A stretch of DNA of 64,000 nucleotides from Proteus cibi (GTDB lineage: Bacteria; Pseudomonadota; Gammaproteobacteria; Enterobacterales; Enterobacteriaceae), in assembly GCF_003144405.1 (NCBI RefSeq), contig NZ_PENW01000005.1, positions 123,866 to 187,865 of the forward strand, given 5' to 3'. The notes under the pieces were generated by a model. The model worked only from the letters and a program-made list of their open reading frames with translations, had not been told where the DNA came from and searched no databases. Numbering within the stretch: position 1 is the stretch's first letter; each line of letters opens with the position of its first letter. The translations under genes were made by a program, and so were the position numbers. Of the stretch, positions 63,219-64,000 are shown one piece after another.

Positions 63219-63614
63219 TTAATCACCATTATATTCGCCAATATAATGTAAATTATTATAGGTTTGATTATCGCGCTCTTTGATAACAAGCTCAGGATCT
63301 TGATACCAAAATATCGCATTCGCACTGTTAATGCCTAACTCTTCACATTTGGCTTTAATCAACGGTATTTCACTTTTATCAACAGCAGCATCTACCAAAA
63401 CTTCATCAAGCGTAACATTGTTATTAAAACGAGGAATAACACCAATAAAATCTTCGTCGTACCACACTATTCCCAGATCTTTGCAGAATCCACATACTCT
63501 ATAATTAGGAGAATCAATTCCGTCTTCCGCAGAGTAATCTAACTCAAAGTAATGCATATATTCTTCTTCAGAAGAAAAATTACTGCCCATCCATAAATGT
63601 ACTCTATTTTCCAT
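63219..63614 (-). CDS. Imm22-like immunity protein
   Basis: 131 residues from ATG 63614 (AGGG 8-9 bases upstream); the longer frame to 63662 has hydrophobic, unlikely sequence. 'ENRVHLWMGSNFSSEEEYMH' and 'GIVWYDEDFIGVIPRF' are close to the Imm22 family as I remember it (FxSEEE...YDEDF). Such proteins protect against polymorphic toxins. It is the first gene of the cluster, next to tRNA-Asp, and no toxin gene is adjacent. Confidence 0.7.
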   Translation of the reverse strand: MENRVHLWMGSNFSSEEEYMHYFELDYSAEDGIDSPNYRVCGFCKDLGIVWYDEDFIGVIPRFNNNVTLDEVLVDAAVDKSEIPLIKAKCEELGINSANAIFWYQDPELVIKERDNQTYNNLHYIGEYNGD

Positions 63615-63756
63615 ATTGATTACCCTGCAAAACACCATTGCATATGACATTAACATCACCAATAAATTCTAAGATAGTGATATCAAATAGTGAAAGCAAG
63701 AGATAAAGACTTAGAGAAATAACGAGAGGGAAAATTATTTGAGGCTATAAAACAAA

Positions 63757-63782
63757 AAACCCCAGCATAAATGCTGGGGTTT
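63757..63782. terminator. terminator of tRNA-Asp
   Basis: AAACCCCAGCAT (63757-63768) pairs perfectly with ATGCTGGGGTTT (63771-63782). Read on the minus strand a T run follows, 7 bp after the tRNA 3' end. Confidence 0.85.
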
Positions 63783-63789
63783 AGAATGT

Positions 63790-63866
63790 TGGCGGAACGG
63801 ACGGGACTCGAACCCGCGACCCCCTGCGTGACAGGCAGGTATTCTAACCAACTGAACTACCGCTCC
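63790..63866 (-). tRNA. tRNA-Asp (anticodon GTC)
   Basis: 77 nt including an encoded CCA. The acceptor is GGAGCGG/CCGTTCC, the anticodon loop CTGTCAC carries GTC, and the T arm has GGTTCGAGTCC. All arms fold as a normal cloverleaf. The gene borders the immunity-gene cluster at its 3' side, where integrating elements often insert; I see no repeat of the tRNA end in the cluster. Confidence 0.97.
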
Positions 63867-64000
63867 GCGTATCCTTTCGGACGAGGTGAATATTACGAAT
63901 CTCTTGCCTTGTCGTCAACTGTTTTTCTAACAAAAAGATGCATTTGGATAATTTTTAATCTCAACTTATCCTTTGTGCTTTTTTTATATTCAAACTGCCT

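Noticed and set aside
60317..63866. Integrated element with attachment repeats at tRNA-Asp
   Set aside because: No integrase and no visible repeat of the tRNA 3' end at the far side, so an integrative element is not supported, only suspected.

Overview
The window is a low-GC (AT-rich) enterobacterial chromosome segment that I assign to the genus Proteus. It carries a metalloprotease plus type I secretion locus of the ZapA type, two adjacent MR/P (mannose-resistant Proteus-like) fimbrial operons with the MrpI phase-variation recombinase and its invertible element, and core genes typical of Enterobacterales (tktA-epd-pgk-fbaA, dtpB, hpaR/hpaC, rtcB/rtcR, rnz). The species cannot be settled by reading alone.

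Layout. 1-1673: the 3' end of an hcp-type T6SS tube gene converging on a DUF4225-like putative effector with a small membrane protein, probably its immunity protein. 2415-8374: an M20 amidohydrolase, an XRE regulator, a ROK regulator, a purine nucleoside phosphorylase and a nucleoside MFS transporter, which look like a nucleoside/purine-derived nitrogen salvage locus. Two non-coding stretches of this locus share a palindrome. 8575-16557: two tandem serralysin proteases followed by a complete type I secretion system (ABC ATPase, adaptor, outer-membrane channel). 16558-22243: a nested palindrome, a possible 30-residue membrane microprotein, arnT, an AhpD-like protein, a DUF1992 protein and an AbgT transporter. 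22244-40294: two complete mrpABCDEFGHJ-type operons on the minus strand. Only the second is preceded by the invertible promoter element and mrpI; the internal promoter in the sequence as given points away from mrpA (phase OFF).

40727-46169 is an RNA-repair locus and the most interesting part of the window. rtcR (sigma-54 activator with a CARF-type sensor domain) and rnz (RNase Z) lie on one strand. On the other, divergently, a good -24/-12 sigma-54 promoter is positioned so that the predicted transcription start coincides with the first base of a ~128-nt tRNA-like RNA that ends in CACCA. This RNA gene is followed by a slipin (SPFH) gene and rtcB, which overlap by ATGA. There is no rtcA. 46259-53900: a YetF-type membrane protein, a repetitive helical lipoprotein, a BetT-type transporter, hpaR and hpaC with a small ORF and an inverted repeat between them, and dtpB. 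54135-59800: fbaA, pgk, epd and tktA in the standard order. 60317-63614: a run of six small minus-strand genes upstream of tktA, including SUKH (SMI1/KNR4) and Imm22-like immunity proteins, most likely an orphan immunity array for polymorphic toxins. This run lies directly downstream of a tRNA-Asp gene (63790-63866).

All calls come from reading the sequence and from memory of protein families; no database search was run. Start codons were adjusted where a ribosome binding site or the paralogous copy favours an internal ATG.
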